A model generated the notes under the pieces. That model ran no database searches. It had not been told where the DNA came from and saw only the letters and a program-made list of their open reading frames with translations. Below are positions 52,760-63,872 of a stretch of DNA of 64,000 nt, in pieces (position 1 is the first letter of the stretch; each line of letters starts with the position of its first letter). The translations under genes were made by a program, and so were the position numbers. Source of the stretch: Lasioglossum baleicum (Eukaryota; Arthropoda; Insecta; Hymenoptera; Halictidae); contig NC_134929.1 in NCBI RefSeq assembly GCF_051020765.1, forward strand, positions 4,800,786 through 4,864,785, written 5' to 3'.

Positions 52760-54176
52760 TTGTGACGTGGCAAAATTGCCTGCGTCACTATAACCTGTAT
52801 AGCGGAAGACCGGGCAATCCTCTGGTCAAGCACAGCGATAAGGGCAGCTACGAGCGCTCTCCCTGGGCACGTGTGAGACCCAAAGGCCGATAATTAATAT
52901 TCGAAATGTCGCGCCAATTAGCGTGACGAACGTTTGCAGGACCGTATCCGGGTCCCAGGCGGGATCCGGAATTCCACTTTCAACGCAATATGCAACGCGC
53001 CATCGAGAATCAGCACCTCGAGGCAGGAAGAAGGCATAACTCGAGGTAAAACAACGAGAGATCGTCAAGGCCCAGGACTATCAACCTGGAGGCGCCGACG
53101 AGGGCATCCGGTGCAGAGACGACCAACTACTCTACCCTGTCGTCACCTCGTCCGGGAAGCACCGCAACCGGATTGGCTGACGTCGATCGTCTCATCGGGA
53201 AGCGGCCAATCGGACGTCATCGCTGCCGGATTAGCCGAACGCGGCCGGAAGCCGAGCGCCGTCGCGACGGATTCGCCGAGGCGAAATCCCTTATTAGCGA
53301 TAGGCCGAGGCGTTGCGCGAAGAAAGCGGAATACGAAAGTGGAGGACGGTCTGCTTCCGCGTACCCGGGCCACCGCGTGAAGATTCATTGCGTCGTTAGA
53401 ACTCGTCAACATAAGTAGTCGCTCTTAACCATTGGTATCAAATAAAGTATTTTGCGTCGGCTGATCAGAGGAATCAGGAAATATCGCTGCCGTACATCCG
53501 CTGCCGTATAATAAAGGGTAAGCGCCGATCAGTCTTTCGTAAATAATTATCGAACCTTCGTGTTGGCTCGGGAAGTGTGTCGCAAAGGTTAGGTATTCGC
53601 GTCGCGAGAAATAACGACATTAACGGCGGGCGAAACTCGTGTGTATTATTTAGTGAGGAGAACGAATCCTTCGGATTGTGAAGGATCTCGTTCTCGTAAT
53701 TCGAATCCGGTCGGATAGCGGGAGCAGCGTGGCCGCCTCGTGGCGGTTGTACGACGCCGGGATAAACGCGAAGTCGCGGATTCAATATTAATCGTTGCCG
53801 TCGTCATTTCTAGATTAACCTGCAGTCGTTCCACGGTGGGACGCAGTCGCGTGCTCGATTCGTGTTCATGAATTTAGTTCGAACGACGCCAAGAGTAGAA
53901 ATTCATATTTAACATCGGAATTCGGTCGGAAAGCGACCTTTCAGGTCTTCCGCGTGATTAACTTTGTATCGCTGCCGAATTCTTCACTACGAGAATCAAT
54001 TACGACTGCAATCAGCGCGTGCGAATAACATTTGTCGCAATATTTACGAAAACGCGCCGGCTATTGTATCATTTGCTGCCGATCGAATCGACAGCCTACC
54101 ATCGTCGTGTAATAAACGAATTAATAGCCGAAACGTTGTACTTTTCTTGTGTGAAAACCTTCCCGCCGTGGGGAAC
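52760..54176 (+). repeat. 3' LTR of the pol-gag gypsy element (3' truncated)
   Basis: Begins TGTGACGTGGCAAAATTGCC after the polypurine tract. It shares blocks with 39345-40795 (GCGGAAGACCGGG, GAGCGCTCTCCCTGGG) and with 729-1345 (CCACGGTG(C/G)GACGC, CCTTCCCGCCG). AATAAAGTATTTTGCG near 53440 is a likely polyadenylation signal. The end is lost where the foldback repeat starts at 54177. Confidence 0.8.
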
Positions 54177-54440
54177 GTGTCTCTCCGTCTTTAATCATTG
54201 TTTAAACATGTTTAAACAATCATAATGTATTAATATTGGATATCACTGTATTCGGGAAGGTCTACAGAATCTTTTGCTGTAAAGAACAATTCAATATCTT
54301 TTATAATAACATCACAATATTTGTTTAAAGTTGAAAAATATGTTTTTTTTTAAACTCCATTTTCTCAAAAACTGGACGTATAGGAAAAAAATGAAAAACA
54401 GATTCGGAATCAGCGCGGAAAACTCTATAATTAAAAAAAC
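54177..54440. repeat. Single arm of the 2753-3820 foldback family
   Basis: GTGTCTCTCCGTCTTTAATC onward parallels 3508-3750 with modest divergence (CAGATTCGGAATCAGCGC shared). Only one arm is present, joined to truncated LTR sequence. Confidence 0.88.
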
Positions 54441-54918
54441 TCTATCATTTCCTTCCTCCTAGCGCTCCATCACAAGAGGCATGAATTTCTCTACGACGCC
54501 GGTTTCTATGTCTCCACGATAGTTTCGTGAGATCAACACCTTCCCTTTCACGTCTAAAATATATATTGTGACGTTGCAAGCGTGCAACGTCACTTCGCCG
54601 TTGAAATCGGTCAAAGTACCGAATTACGTGTGGACCGGACCGACCTATTACGGTTACGAAAGCCACCCGCAGGACATAAGGGGGCCGTCTCCTCAAGTGA
54701 CCTTGGACGAGATTGATCGTCACGCTATAAACGAGCAAGCGGCCGGTAGACGAAGCAAAATAATAACATTTCTGTCCAGTAGGGGAGCTGGGTACACCTT
54801 CTAGAGTTGAATGTCGAGCAGCGCCAACGAGATATCCTTACCACCGACGAGATACTATTAAAGACTGCCAGCCCAGGGGGTGCAAGCTGCCGTGTTAAAG
54901 AAGTGGCCAGTATTTCAG

Positions 54919-55300
54919 CGCCACCTCAGTAGTAGGGCCGAACTGGGCCGAACTAATGGCAGTATATATAGATATAAAGCGGTAGACGGTTGTAAAAAAA
55001 ACTGTTTACCCCAACAGGATTCGAACCTCGGTCTACCGCTTGGTAGTCCAACTCTTTAGCTGATTGGCCCACCGACGATCTTATAAAAGCATTGAAAATT
55101 TTGGTATATGTATCGCAAAAACTGCAGCGACACCAACGCCACCTCAGTACTAGGGTCGAACTACATATACTGGACCAACTATTTCCTTGGCTGTGGTTGG
55201 CTTCCGCTTGGTGACGTCGCGTCGTTCATGATCAGTGCGCATGCGCTGGCATGCCATCAACGCCACCTCAGTACCAGGGCCTGCTAGGGCCGAACTACAT
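54919..55300 (+). repeat. Three direct repeats of a CGCCACCTCAGTA-AGGG block
   Basis: CGCCACCTCAGTA starts at 54919, 55137 and 55261, each followed by AGGG and GCCGAACT or TCGAACT. Two are followed by ACATATACTGGACCA(A/C)CTAT. Unit spacing is irregular (218 and 124 bp). Non-coding. Confidence 0.75.
55004..55078 (-). ncRNA. tRNA-like / Pol III-type sequence (pseudo-tRNA)
   Basis: On the minus strand there is a perfect B box (GGTTCGAATCC), an A-box-like GGGCCAATCAGC about 40 bases upstream, and an 8-base T run soon after the end (complement of the A run near 54994-55001), like a Pol III terminator. But acceptor and T stems do not pair well, so it is more likely a tRNA-derived SINE head or pseudogene than a working tRNA. 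Confidence 0.35.
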
Positions 55301-55449
55301 ATACTGGACCACCTATTTCCATTGCAGCTTACACCCCCTGTGCCAGCCCCTGTGTTATTCCGCGGGACCGGTAAGTGGGCGCCAGTGGGCGCGGGGATAA
55401 CGGGAAAGTTACAGTGATCTGATATACCACAGCGGTAAAAGTTCCACAA

Positions 55450-57240
55450 TCGACGAGATATTCGTCAAGTTGAAGAAGAATGATATAGTAGAATGCTGAC
55501 ATTACCTATTCTGTAATTGCCTTATAATACTATATATAATTCACTTATTGCATTCTTATTTTCCTTATTATAACCATTGTAATAATTGTTTACAATATAA
55601 TCGATAGTTTATAGATGTAGGAAAAATGGAAGTAATTACTACGTAATATTCTACAAATGTATTGGAATTTAAAAGTAATTTGAACATTATTGCGTTATAT
55701 ATAAAATAATGATTCTTAAAAAATATTTTGTTATGTTGTGTAATGACAAAATTCAATCGTTCTTATTAAGATCCTTAGTAGGAAACAGAAAATTAATTTT
55801 TTTACTTATTTATCCCATACTTGTAATGCTCGACAGCATTATTGACTGCAATTATTAAAGTAGAGGTAGTAACAAGATAAAAGTATTAACTAATTAAACT
55901 AATTTTCGACGGCTCCTATCCATACAATGTTATTTAGAGGCAGTATTTCGTACGAAGATATGTAAAAAAATAATTCTATTTGACTCTATACGAATATTTC
56001 TTGCACCATATATGACGCTATTTAAAAAGTGCGTGTAACATTATTTTATTTCATTCTGAACTGAACCACTTCCTGAAACATGATTCATTTATGAGTACAT
56101 TGTGCGACGAGGCGAAGATCTAGCAGACGAAGTCGAAGTCGAAATCTTAAAAGAATAAGGACTCTCCGCGTCTCTTCTTTTCCCGACGCTGTCCTTCTTT
56201 GTGTCCGAAACTTGCGTCGCTCATTGCATAAGCAAATATCATCGGAATTATATAATTTTGGTATCATTTTCATAAAAAGAAACAAAATTCACCAAATATG
56301 TTAAGGAAAATCCTATAAAAAAGTAATGATAAATAATTAAGCTTTGTTGTTTGATTAGTAGTCTCACACCGATATACCCGACCCGACCCGTATCATGTTA
56401 CAATGTTTCACTCCACTCCACGGCGACCGAAGCCCCCGAGCTTGACTTCCCTTTTCTCCGTTCGTCATCATAGAATAGTGTTTCCTGAAAATTGAATGTC
56501 TCTGGCCAGACTCGAGTTTTCGACATTTATAGCAAGCTTGCTATAATCTTATCTTATATGTCAAAATTTAGTTTTCTATTTAAAATATTTTGTTGTTAAA
56601 ACTCATTAATAGTTTTAAATAGTACTTGAATATATTTAAAATGATATTGGAATATTGGAATATTACAATTTGGAATGAAGGGCCTAGCCGGACGAGATAG
56701 TCCTTCGAATTATTTAAACAGCCGTTGTGCCATTCAATTTTCGGTCCATTTTCCTCATTTACTTGCATTAATTTAATCATATAATTGCATTTAATTGAAA
56801 TTGATATTTGAGATTTTTTCCCGATTTTTTGGTTCAAAATGTTCATTACACAAAGTGAAAAATACGCAAAAATTCGACAAATGCAGGTTTTTTAGAGAAA
56901 TTGAAAAATAGCATTGATCATATTTTTAGACTATCAACATATGTACCAGAACTTTTTTTACGACAGCTCGTAAACGACAAACAGGGACTGAGGTACGAGG
57001 CAGCCGACACAGTTCAAAAGGCTGCGTACCGATTACATCAATGCACATAGGAAAGTTTTTTATTTTTCAATCTTTTTTTACGGAATTACCAACGTATTTG
57101 TGAGATTCTTCTAATTAAAATGAGCCTAAATACGGCACAATTTGAGCCATATTTACTTATTTAAAGTGTGATCATAATTACCTAATATAGGTTATTATAA
57201 TATAGGTCATTTAATATAATATATTTATAATTATAAATAA
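55450..57240. other. AT-rich repeat-derived DNA, no supported gene
   Basis: 56165-56290 is related to the hairpin family at 39082-39200. The rest has only short ORFs and A/T runs. Confidence 0.4.
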
Positions 57241-57921
57241 TTTAGGGATGTGCGGGCCGCTCGATGTTCGGGTTCGAGTCGGGTCGGGTCGCAGAAAGTC
57301 CGGCGGCGGCCCTTCGATTCGACTTCGAATTCGTCGGGCGGGTACGAAAAGAATAGAACAAGTTCGGGCGGACGAGTTATTGCGTTATCCGAGATTCAAA
57401 TACTCTGCGTTCTTATGACATAGATAATGGTAATAATGGTTTTCTTTCTTTACTTATAACGTGATTTTTAATATACTTGGTTTTTTTATAACTACATTAG
57501 GTATATTCGCCAAACGCGTGCTCTTTATTTGTATTAAAGCTTGAATAATGCACGTTTCATGTGAAAAACTTAAAAGACAATATTTCTAGCTTTTTAACGA
57601 ATTTTCTCCGAATGAACTTAGATATGTATCGATAATATCATTAAAATGTCTTTACGGAAGTTATACAATACACCTAGAAGATTACAATATGGTAAAGTAT
57701 GGCAATAATTAAAAACGAAATATAAATATAAACATTATACGTATTATATTTCGTGTTTATATTTTATTCTGTATTATCTATAGGCTCTATATAATTAACT
57801 TCCCGATTTTATAGGGAAGTCATTGTAATGACCCCGAAAATGGAAAATCGATTTTTTAGCAGATCTTCACGTTCCATGGTCATTGCAGTCATTTTAGACT
57901 ATTTTCAGCAAAATGTTCGTA

Positions 57922-57957
57922 TATGTGTGTGTGTGTGTGTGCGTGCGCGCGCGCGCG
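57922..57957. repeat. (TG)n(CG)n alternating purine-pyrimidine tract
   Basis: About 36 bp of ATGTGTGTG...GCGTGCGCGCGCGCG, a classic Z-DNA-forming sequence. Confidence 0.9.
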
Positions 57958-58439
57958 TATGGCCGTTTCTATGTACTCAAATTTTTCGTTAACGTTTTCA
58001 GAAATAGTAACAACGCGATCAGGATGATGAATGATGCAATCGATATGCCCCGCTGTAACTTAGAGCTGATTAGATTTTGGTCCATTTTGGTCAAGTAGTT
58101 TTTTAGTTTTTTTAGTTTTTTCGAAAGAAGTTCATTCAACAATGCAATTTATACGAAAGAACCGAAAGTTTCCACCGAAGAAACAAACGTAATTACACAA
58201 AAAATTTTTTTTCGATTTCTTTAAAATTAAAAAAAAAAATTTTTTTTAATTTTTTTTTGTGCCTTACGATGATGTTTCCGCTTACAATAATCGAAAATTA
58301 TCCCAATGCAAGAGTGAGTTAATCATCTCTACTCGCGAGAATACATTTTCAAAGAATATCGATGAAAGTACAAAGAAAAATTTATATTACAATCTTTAAA
58401 AAAACAATCAGTTCAAAACGAATTATTAACTGAGATTAA

Positions 58440-58915
58440 ATTGAAAATTAATATAAACTATATGATAATTATTAATAACATTGATGTTGAAAACGGATTT
58501 ATTAATGGAGCACACATGCGGAATATTAAAATTTATTACTTTTCAAGAAAATACTAAAATTCCGTCTATATTGTGGTTAGATTTTCAATTGGCCAGAGTA
58601 GGAGTGAAAGTAAGAACTCGTTATCGTGATTATATGAAAAATGCACAAATATTGATCAAAATTTTACACCAATAATAAAAATATCGAATCAAGTAAATAT
58701 GTCGAGTGAGGAAAAATATCAAATCACACGTAGTCAATTTCCAGTGGTTCCTGCTGAAGCGATTACGATTCATAAAAGTCAGGGACAAACATACGAGAAA
58801 GTATGTTTGGATTTTAAAAAATCAGAAAGGCGAACTTTACAAATATTGTATGTAGCACTGAGCAGAGTTTCAAAATTGAGCGCAGTTTATATATTTTGGG
58901 ACAATTTAAATTAAC
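58440..58915 (+). pseudogene. Helitron-type PIF1 helicase, C-terminal remnant
   Basis: IPSILWLDFQLARVGVKVRT (58560-58620) and VPAEAITIHKSQGQTYEKVC followed by LYVALSRVSKLSAVYI (58744-58890) are the last conserved motifs of the PIF1-like helicase found in Helitron Rep/Hel proteins (motifs V-VI: HKSQGQT, VALSR). Frames are shifted between the two parts. Replication-initiator and earlier helicase motifs are absent. The Helitron 3' end lies 465 bp downstream. Confidence 0.85.
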
Positions 58916-59289
58916 AGTATCGAAGAAAACCAAGATCACTACTGCAAACCCGGATAATGAGGAGTTGTATCGTTTGCGAAAAACTAATTAAGACAATTTA
59001 TTTTGCAACATTAGTATGCTATAACAAGGAACCAAGCGAGCAACGAGCATACGATGTTGGTTTAATGTGACGCCATATAGCAAACATTTTGATAAGTAGA
59101 AAACTATTGAATTTCCCTGAAAACGTATAATCTTCTTAAAACGTACACTTAATAATGATAATAATATACTGCAACTAACGAATCGGGAAGTTCTTTGTGT
59201 GGCTCGTGGAGAGTCACACACCAAATAAAAAAAAAACATTAATAGCTACAGGTACTACTAGCCATGCGTACCACTAACCCTTTCGCAAG

Positions 59290-59380
59290 AGCAGTCCTAT
59301 CCGCGAGCGAGCAAAGCGAGCGAGCAAAAACAACCCTACTCGCGAGCGATCGAAGCGAGCGAGCAACAATAACCCTCTAG
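59290..59380 (+). mobile_element. Helitron 3' terminus (hairpin plus CTAG)
   Basis: GCGAGCGAGCAAAGCGAGCG repeats form hairpins. The last (CTCGCGAGCGATCGAAGCGAG, 59339-59359) lies ~17 bases before CTAG at 59377-59380, followed by T. Helitrons end in a short hairpin and CTRR and insert between A and T. It is in the correct orientation relative to the helicase remnant. Confidence 0.7.
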
Positions 59381-59820
59381 TTTTTTATTTTATATGATTT
59401 TATTTTAAGTTAATTTCTATTTTATTTTATATTGTATACTATATATTATCTTTTAAGAATTTGTGTAAGATTAATGATAGTTAAGTAGGTTACTTAACAG
59501 TTAATAAAAACATCACCCACTGAAAAGTTATCATAACTTATTACATACCACGTTGTAAATATTTTCTTATAATTTTTTCACGTGAAACGTGCATTATTTC
59601 AAATTTTAATACAAATAACGATCATGCACATGTCTGCCGAATATACCTAATGTACTTATATAAAATTCACATTATGGACAAGTTATGAAAGAAATACGTA
59701 CCATTATTATTATTATCTATTTCATAAGAACGCACAGTTGATTCTCGGGTATCGTGATAACTCGTTCGCGCGATCTTGTTCTATTGTTTTAGAAGCCGCC
59801 CGACAAAGGTGAGTCATGAG

Positions 59821-60022
59821 TACACTGCGGATCTTTATGCAAAATAAAAAATGTTTGCATTGATTGCACGGCACATGAGCCAAATATAAATTGTATTCTT
59901 CTTTTAATTATCCTATTAAGCTGAAACTAATACATTGATGTCCTTAAATATTTTTAACATGTCCACTGCTTTAAATTGAACGTGTACATTTTTGTCATAC
60001 ATGCATAAAATCCGCAGTCTAG
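59821..60022. mobile_element. MITE of the ACTGCGGATCTTTATG family (second copy)
   Basis: ACTGCGGATCTTTATGCAAA at the left and TGCATAAAATCCGCAGTCTA at the right. Same family and size as 33429-33633, with a slightly decayed left tip. Confidence 0.85.
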
Positions 60023-60429
60023 TCATAAGCTTCCCGATGTGTCTGATGTATCGCGTACCCGACTCGAGCCCGATAGGCGAAAAACCAAAACAAGGTAATA
60101 AAAGTAGTGGTTGTTCCCCCTCCCCAAGTTAGCACAGGGTCCTCGATGTCGAAAACTGAGATTCGACTCCCCAGAGTACCCCTAAATGACGTGTCAAAAT
60201 TTCATTAAGTTCGGAATACTTTCCAGGTAGACGCCTTTTTTCGACCTGCCGACTGGACTATATGAAAAAACTTGACGACACTGAGGAAAATGAAAAATTG
60301 AATAACTCCAAGAAAAATGGAAAACTTAATGACTCCGAGAAAAATAAAGAACTTACTGACTCTGAGGAAAATGAAAACTTTAATAACTCTCAGTTAATAA
60401 GCTGTCTTCAATGCCTCTTAAAAATGCAA

Positions 60430-60660
60430 TTAATCGCATGTAGGGATTGATCAGGTGTTTCTCTCTCTATATTAAAAAATATTTAAAAATCCTTTGACAA
60501 ATCTGTTTTGTGGCGTCAGGATACTGCTGTCGATATTCCATCACAGTTTGTATAGTATATATTATTTCTCCACTTTGTTTCTATATAAAATTTTAATATG
60601 ATCCTCCATTAGTTTAACGCCCCGTTCAGCGGTATCATTGACCACCTTCAGTCTATGTTT
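60430..60660 (-). pseudogene. Element X gene, C-terminal remnant (second copy)
   Basis: On the minus strand LKVVNDTAERGVK is encoded near 60617-60655, matching LKVVNDTAERGIK of the main X copy (~36980-37017). Decayed sequence with several stops follows. An X-type terminal repeat lies at 61100-61375, so a second, largely deleted X element occupies about 60400-61375. Confidence 0.75.
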
Positions 60661-61099
60661 CAGTCAGTCTACTTATTATTCATAATAACTTCTTTTTCCG
60701 ATATTTTAACTGTTTTTCTTTTGTAGATTGGAGCGTATTAATGAATTTAGTTAAGGTAGTAGAGAGACTTCCAGGATTGCAAGATATTCATTTACTCATT
60801 TCTCGATAATACAAACACGGGGTTTTTCACTAGTCAAAAACGCTAGATAAAACATCGATCTAGGGCGCTATCTGCCTCAAAAGTCCTATTTTTTCGATTA
60901 CGAGGCGTAATTTTCATTATTCGGCAGCATGTAGCTATGAAAATAGCTATATGCGCAGTTGTATGCTTCCGAATAATGCAAATTACGCCCCTTAATATCT
61001 CTGTCAGTTATGTATATATAACAAAACTCTTCAAACAAAAGTTGTAGTATATAAGGAGGTGGATATAGTATCAGAGAAAAAATTTTTTTTCAAAGTAAT

Positions 61100-61375
61100 T
61101 ATTTCAAGTTTTCAAAGTCACGGATGTTTTTTCTATCAACAACTGTTTATGCTACATACGGATTCTTAAAGAGAAAAAAGACAAATTCAACGATATATCA
61201 TAACGTCTATTTATGTAAAGATTTAAAAAATTCAAAATTTTCAAATTTGCTGCGCCTCATTTTCCCATGATCCAATCGGCCCCAAAATTTTTCCAGATCA
61301 TTTTCTCAACATTTGTTACAATTCTGGTTTACGGGACAAAAAAATTTCATGGTCGAAAAATAAGGTCCACCCTAA
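61100..61375 (-). repeat. Terminal inverted repeat of a second element X copy
   Basis: Parallels the complement of 25141-25545: AAAAAGACAAATTCAACGAT, then ACAATTCTGG, and the tip GTCGAAAAATAAGGTCCACC to CCTAA at 61375. Confidence 0.8.
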
Positions 61376-62499
61376 TGTCCATATACGTAAATTACGAGAA
61401 GCAGTAAAGGGTGCTTAACGTCGAAGAAGAAAATCCTGGTAATTAAAACTTAATATGTACTACATTCTACGTTATTAGAATAATTGTAGTTTAATTATGA
61501 TACATTTTATATCAACATTTTTTATTTACACTTAGAAACGCACTGTCTCGGAAGGAAATGGACATTCGAGAGAAGCAATAAAATTAGAGCATCATCGCGA
61601 AAAAAGATGAGTTTGCAATAACCTCAATATTTTATGAAATTCTATTATAATTATAGTTATGACTGTGTTTTTTTATTATAGGAAGACAGAAGATCAAATA
61701 AACTTGTGTATGCTAGTATAAAATCAATTTAAATATATTATACAATTTATTTTATTATTTGTTTGACAACTAATAAATCTACAAATTGTTTCATAAACTA
61801 AAAAATACTTCCTGCATTTTCGTATTCTCCAATCAGTCCAAATAAATACCATCAACGTGTTCTCATATACCAATTTTTATTAATGCAATTATGACAGTAA
61901 CAAAACGTTTCTATTTAAAATGAATACATATTTTGAACATAGTTTTAACATTTTTAATTTTTTGGAAGGTTAAAAAATGTAATTAAAAAAGTAATGAAAA
62001 ATAAAAATAAAAAAAAAATCCTCGCTGCACGGGGACCCGAAGGCTAGCTCCAGATTGCGATTCATACGCTCGACGGCTCGACAGTCGAATTTCAGTTTTG
62101 TTTCCGTAAGCCGTAAAGCATGGCAACATGGCAAGTTCTAAAAATAGATTGTGGCTCGCACAAGCAGCGCACACGGATATAGTAAAGGTACGCTGGTGAG
62201 TGTAGCGCGCGGGCGCGTTGCTAACACGATACCAATACAGTGTCTTCTGCACCGACGAAATGCCGTCGTTGGCCTCCTGTTTCTCACTCCAGTCAGAATA
62301 TATCCTAGAGGGCGTAAGAGAACACCGAAAAATTCGAGTCCCGCCAACTCCCGTAAGGCTGGCAGTCTTTAACAGTATCTCGTCGGTGTCCTTACTACGG
62401 TGACAGCAGTCACTGTAGCGCACTGTAGCGGTAAAACAGAGGAAGCAGAAAATATGTTGCCGGTAAGATAGGATTCGTTAGCAAGCGTGACGTCACAAT
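61376..62499. other. No supported gene
   Basis: AT-rich to ~61975, then GC-richer with ORFs open on both strands (61983-62423), which looks like repeat sequence rather than a gene. Confidence 0.4.
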
Positions 62500-62950
62500 T
62501 TGGCTGACGCAATGCTGCAGCGTTGGTGTGCTCAAGCAAGAGAGTGTTGGTGCATACTGCATACACACCGCTCGAGCGACGTGTACGTGTGCCTACGGCC
62601 TACGAGCATGACAAGATTTCGCGACGATTGCCCTTCTATTTCTCGATAACGCAACGATGGGGCTTTTTCGTAATCAAATCCGTTAGATGAAACATCAATC
62701 TGGTGCGCTGTTTGCTTCAAAAGTCATTCCTTTAGGTTTCCAAACAATAGTTTTGGAATATTCAGCTGCATGTTGCCCGTCGGAGAAGCTATGTTCGCCG
62801 GCGTGACGTAACAGTATGGCTGACGATGCTGCAGCGTCGGTGTGCTCAAGCGTGAAAGTAGTGGTGCATACACACCGCTCGAGCGACGTGTATGTACAAT
62901 GTACGTGTGCCTACTGGTGCCTACGGCCTACGCCTACGAGCATCGCAAGG
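62500..62950 (+). repeat. Diverged direct repeat, two copies ~320 bp apart
   Basis: GTGTGCTCAAGC...ACACACCGCTCGAGCGACGTGT occurs at ~62527-62600 and ~62837-62900, each preceded by (A)TGCTGCAGCGT(T/C)GG and followed by GTGCCTACGGCCTACG. Sequence at 62630-62780 is also related to 60790-60940 (TTTCTCGATAA...GCATGT). Confidence 0.75.
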
Positions 62951-62996
62951 GTCCGGGATTCGCGTATAAAAGAAGTCCGTATTTATAGATACCCCG

Positions 62997-63130
62997 CTGG
63001 GCGACGCTGGCTCGAAAAAAACATAAGTTGCTGCTTCTCTCCTTCTCTTGCTAGCTAAGACAGTCCCCACCACGTCCACTCCGCTAAAGGGGTAGCAGCA
63101 ACATGTGTTTTGTGAGCCAGCGTCGCCCAG
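62997..63130. mobile_element. Short palindromic MITE, 134 bp
   Basis: CTGGGCGACGCTGGCTC at the left is exactly inverted at the right (GAGCCAGCGTCGCCCAG). Inner AACATAAGTTGCTGCT is opposite AGCAGCAACATGTGTT. Confidence 0.75.
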
Positions 63131-63318
63131 GTCTGGATTACGGGAAGAGGATACATAACGCAAAGGGTACGGGATACATAACACAACACAAGTGTAGTAG
63201 GATTTGTTAATATTTATTTCGTCATTATAAAGTTTATTTAGTAACAGTTGTTGACTATAATACTTTTTCCTCCCGCGCTCCTACCGCCTCCTCCGCGTCC
63301 CCCGCGCTCGCCGCGATG

Positions 63319-63342
63319 CCGCTCTCTCTCTCTCTCTCTGTC
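63319..63342. repeat. (CT)n microsatellite
   Basis: About ten CT units preceded by pyrimidine-rich CCTCCGCG sequence. It lies in a block with no gene evident (63131-63780). Confidence 0.85.
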
Positions 63343-63781
63343 TTCTTCTCTCGCAATATTCTTGTCTGTAACATATAAATACAACATTAATGCAACGAAG
63401 ACTATATAAAATACGTATATGTGTATGTAGTTAGAAGACAACTCACTAGTTGATTATCGGAGAGCTCCGGCTCCCTCCCAATGAGCACAGGAATATCCAT
63501 GTTCGTCCAAGGATCATCCACGAACAGTACATTTTCTTCTTACTTCCGACTGCTGTAACTTCTTGGTTCCGCTTCCTGCTGTCTTCTTTCAAACTCTCTG
63601 GGTCTGTTTAGAGTCAGCAATTCCCCGCTGAAGGCAGTAACTAGAAATAAAATATGTTTTTATGAAAAAAGATATACTAATTACAGTAATAGGATGAGAT
63701 GTACAGCTATGATTATGAATATAATAATTTATATAATATATAATATATAATATATAATATAATAATTTAATGTTCAATCCT

Positions 63782-63872
63782 AAGTAGCCACGTACGTCCC
63801 TAAAACGTACGGTTCACGTCCAAACGTCCTACGTCCATTCTGCGTACGTTTTAGGGACGTAGATGGCTACTT
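63782..63872. repeat. 91-bp inverted repeat (AAGTAGCCACGTACGTCCC)
   Basis: AAGTAGCC.ACGTACGTCCCTAAAACGTACG pairs with CGTACGTTTTAGGGACGTAGATGGCTACTT. A GTGGCTACTTGGGATACG duplicate of the end follows immediately. Likely a tiny MITE. Confidence 0.8.

Larger units (their letters stand above)
57245..60080. mobile_element. Composite element with ~350-bp inverted repeats, carrying nested insertions
   Basis: 57300-57640 and 59520-59830 are diverged inverted copies (shared GTTCTTATGACATAGATAAT, ACATTAGGTATATTCG(C/G)C, AATGCACGTTTCA(T/C)GTGAAA). The left tip TAGGGATGTGCGGGCC with CGGGTCGGGTCG repeats resembles the hAT-like MITE tips at 45890. The Helitron remnant lies between, and a MITE (59821-60022) lies in the right part. 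Exact ends are uncertain. Confidence 0.6.

Noticed and set aside
55004..55078. Functional tRNA gene
   Set aside because: The B box is perfect, but acceptor and T-arm pairing are poor and no convincing anticodon arm can be drawn.
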